Assembly: GCF_000317895.1 (NCBI RefSeq)
Contig: NC_019567.1
Span: 3,906,001 to 3,970,000, forward strand
Source: Bdellovibrio bacteriovorus str. Tiberius
Lineage (GTDB): Bacteria; Bdellovibrionota; Bdellovibrionia; Bdellovibrionales; Bdellovibrionaceae
Direction of reading: 5' to 3'
Length of the DNA: 64,000 bases
Of this stretch, positions 62,663-64,000 are shown one piece after another. Below the pieces are notes generated by a model. The model did no database searches. It was not told the origin of the DNA and was given only the letters and a program-made list of their open reading frames with translations. Both the position numbers and the translations under genes were made by a program. Positions within the stretch are counted from its first letter, which is position 1. Every line of letters starts with the position of its first letter.

Positions 62663-63907
62663 ATGAAATACCGACTTCTGTACGTATCTTTTCTGGTAAT
62701 TTCCTTTGCCATACTTAGTACAGGCTGCAGTCTTGATGCCGATCTCTTTTCAAAAGACTTAGCAAGTATCGACGACAATACCCACAATAACTTTTTGGCT
62801 TCCAAGCTTTCCGCTGGCGCCAACCACACGTGCCAGCTTAAGGCGGATGGATCTGTCTGGTGCTGGGGCCGCAATGTCTGGGGCGAACTTGGAAATGGCA
62901 CCAACACCGACAGCACCGCTCCCGTCAGCGTTCTTGATCCCGGTGTTCACTACGACAGCATTTCGGTCACCGATAATTTCGCCTGCGGTCTGACATCGCA
63001 AGGCGCCGTTCGTTGCTGGGGAAGCAATTCCAGCGGTCAGCTGGGCAATGGGGTCTTGGATTCCAACATCCCCTTGCAGGTGCAAGGATTGGAATCCGGC
63101 GTGATCTCTGTTTCCACCTCGGGGGAACGATGGGGAAATTATGGCTACGCGTGCGCCCTGCTCGCAGATAAAACAGTGAAATGCTGGGGATATCACCCTG
63201 CAAATATTGGCAACGGCACGAATTCCAGCGCAACACCCGTGACAGTCGCTGGCCTGACGGGCGCAGTGCAAATTTCCACGGGTCGTGGTCACACTTGCGC
63301 CCTGCTGGAATCCAAAAATGCGGTCTGCTGGGGCGGCAACGCCGGGGGACAGTTGGGCGATGGCACCGGAATGGATTCAGCAATTCCGGTGCAAGTCAGC
63401 GGACTGACCAATGTTAAAAAAATTCTGGCAGCCTCTGCATCCTGGTTAAACGGTGGTTTTAGCTGTGCGCTGATGGAAAACGGCACCGTGAAGTGCTGGG
63501 GGATTAATAGCAATGGAACTCTTGGAAACAACAACAACGCCGTCACTCATTCGCTCAGCCCCGTGGATGTATTTGGTCTGACGGATATCGAAGACTTGGC
63601 GATCGCTTACGGAAATGATTCCAATGGCAACGGCACGGCGTGCGCCATTCATCAAAGCGGACAGGTTTCTTGCTGGGGATCAAACTCCAGCGGCATGGTG
63701 GGTGACGGCACTTACAATCCAACGTTCATCCCACTGCAGGTGAATAATCTTATCAGTCGCCAAACCGCCGTCGCTCTGGGCGAAGGCGGCGACAACGGAT
63801 GCGGTCACACGTGCGCGCTAAATGATCTGGGAAATTTCAAATGTTGGGGTGCGAATGGGTCCGGTCAGCTGGGTGATGGAACCACCACCGACCGTCTGGC
63901 ACCCTGA
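62663..63907 (+). CDS. RCC1-repeat lipoprotein
   Basis: 414 residues. Lipobox ILSTGCS, lipidated Cys at about 22. About seven RCC1 (regulator of chromosome condensation/BLIP-II) blades follow, each with a CWG-x-N-x2-G-x-LG-x-G core (VWCWGRNVWGELGNG, FKCWGANGSGQLGDG), and each carries a paired Cys, as in ALFxR-type secreted repeats. The propeller probably binds proteins outside the cell. It ends at GTTTDRLAP with a TGA directly before the stop of the neighbouring minus-strand gene. Function unknown. Confidence 0.87.
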   Translation: MKYRLLYVSFLVISFAILSTGCSLDADLFSKDLASIDDNTHNNFLASKLSAGANHTCQLKADGSVWCWGRNVWGELGNGTNTDSTAPVSVLDPGVHYDSISVTDNFACGLTSQGAVRCWGSNSSGQLGNGVLDSNIPLQVQGLESGVISVSTSGERWGNYGYACALLADKTVKCWGYHPANIGNGTNSSATPVTVAGLTGAVQISTGRGHTCALLESKNAVCWGGNAGGQLGDGTGMDSAIPVQVSGLTNVKKILAASASWLNGGFSCALMENGTVKCWGINSNGTLGNNNNAVTHSLSPVDVFGLTDIEDLAIAYGNDSNGNGTACAIHQSGQVSCWGSNSSGMVGDGTYNPTFIPLQVNNLISRQTAVALGEGGDNGCGHTCALNDLGNFKCWGANGSGQLGDGTTTDRLAP

Positions 63908-64000
63908 TTAGAATTCTAAACGAAGACCACCACCGAACAGGAAGTCCGTCGTGGTGTCTGGATCATCAGGGGCTTCCGTCTTCGCGTACTGAGTCGCATA
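63908..64000 (-). CDS. C-terminus of an outer-membrane beta-barrel-like protein (partial)
   Basis: The 31 codons read to a TAA at 63908-63910 and end in DFLFGGGLRLEF. The terminal Phe with alternating hydrophobic residues is the Bam-recognition signature of outer-membrane barrels. The rest lies beyond the window. Its stop directly adjoins that of the RCC1 gene. Confidence 0.6.
   Translation of the reverse strand, partial: YATQYAKTEAPDDPDTTTDFLFGGGLRLEF

Noticed and set aside
63880-63907. Premature stop in the RCC1 lipoprotein
   Set aside because: The TGA is directly next to the stop of a convincing minus-strand gene, so the end at LAP looks natural and not a frameshift.
1-64000. Mobile elements, tRNA, rRNA, CRISPR arrays
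   Set aside because: No transposase, integrase, phage genes, tRNA cloverleaf, rRNA motifs or regularly spaced repeats were found by eye on either strand.

Overview
The window reads as a continuous stretch of chromosome from a Bdellovibrio-type predatory bacterium (phylum Bdellovibrionota). This is inferred from balanced base composition, delta-proteobacteria-like proteins, Tat and type IV pilus genes, and many small secreted proteins of no known family; no database search was possible. It is gene-dense (about 54 coding regions, most gaps under 150 bases) and contains no rRNA, tRNA, insertion sequence, prophage or CRISPR array that I can see. The longest non-coding gap is about 290 bases (46265-46558).

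Layout. 1-5.3 kb: end of an unidentified gene, a membrane-anchored PHP-like protein, a 2Fe-2S ferredoxin, a DnaQ-type exonuclease, glutamine-dependent NAD synthetase with a DUF2203 protein, and a Flp-pilin-like protein with a Gly/Ser linker. 5.3-9.4 kb: a TPR protein facing a comF-lolA-rimO operon. 9.4-13.7 kb: a secreted putative protein-glutaminase, then the classic rplU-rpmA-obg-nadD/rsfS-rlmH cluster, with nadD and rsfS fused and L21 carrying a Lys/Ala tail. 13.8-18.7 kb: a secreted helical protein, RNase G, the pilus retraction ATPase PilT and a small exported protein. 18.7-22.9 kb: deoC-pdp-punA nucleoside catabolism and a subtilisin lipoprotein. 23-26.7 kb: a three-gene biotin-dependent acyl-CoA carboxylase. 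26.7-34.6 kb: an exported protein, tatC/tatB, conserved unknowns, a zincin-like protein, a two-domain M16 peptidase and HemW. 34.7-41.4 kb: grpE, a zinc-finger-less dnaJ homologue, an LpoA-like lipoprotein, two tandem DksA/TraR-like genes and lon. 41.6-45.7 kb: a minor-pilin operon. 45.8-51.5 kb: a HTH/coiled-coil protein divergent from a patatin-like lipase, then a moxR-DUF58-transglutaminase operon. 51.6-59 kb: the membrane arm of complex I (nuoAHJKLMN) without the peripheral-arm genes. 59-64 kb: mfd, an RCC1-repeat lipoprotein and the C-terminus of an outer-membrane beta-barrel protein.

Shared themes. Protein quality control (GrpE, DnaJ, Lon, two DksA-like proteins) sits together. Nucleoside phosphorylases and deoxyribose-phosphate aldolase would let the cell use nucleosides released from prey (inference). 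Pilus genes are scattered (PilT, PilV/PilW-like, a Flp-like protein). Exported hydrolases and modifiers (protein-glutaminase-like, subtilisin, zincin-like, patatin-like) are candidates for predation functions (inference).

The most unusual signal is at 37.9-38.5 kb. Two adjacent DksA-like genes each have a ribosome-binding site that is the right arm of a long inverted repeat whose C-rich left arm lies about 30-60 bases upstream. The first of these genes has lost three of the four zinc-finger cysteines. Other unusual items are the NadD-RsfS fusion, the Flp-like protein with a second membrane segment, and paired 11-base inverted sites between the HTH and patatin genes.
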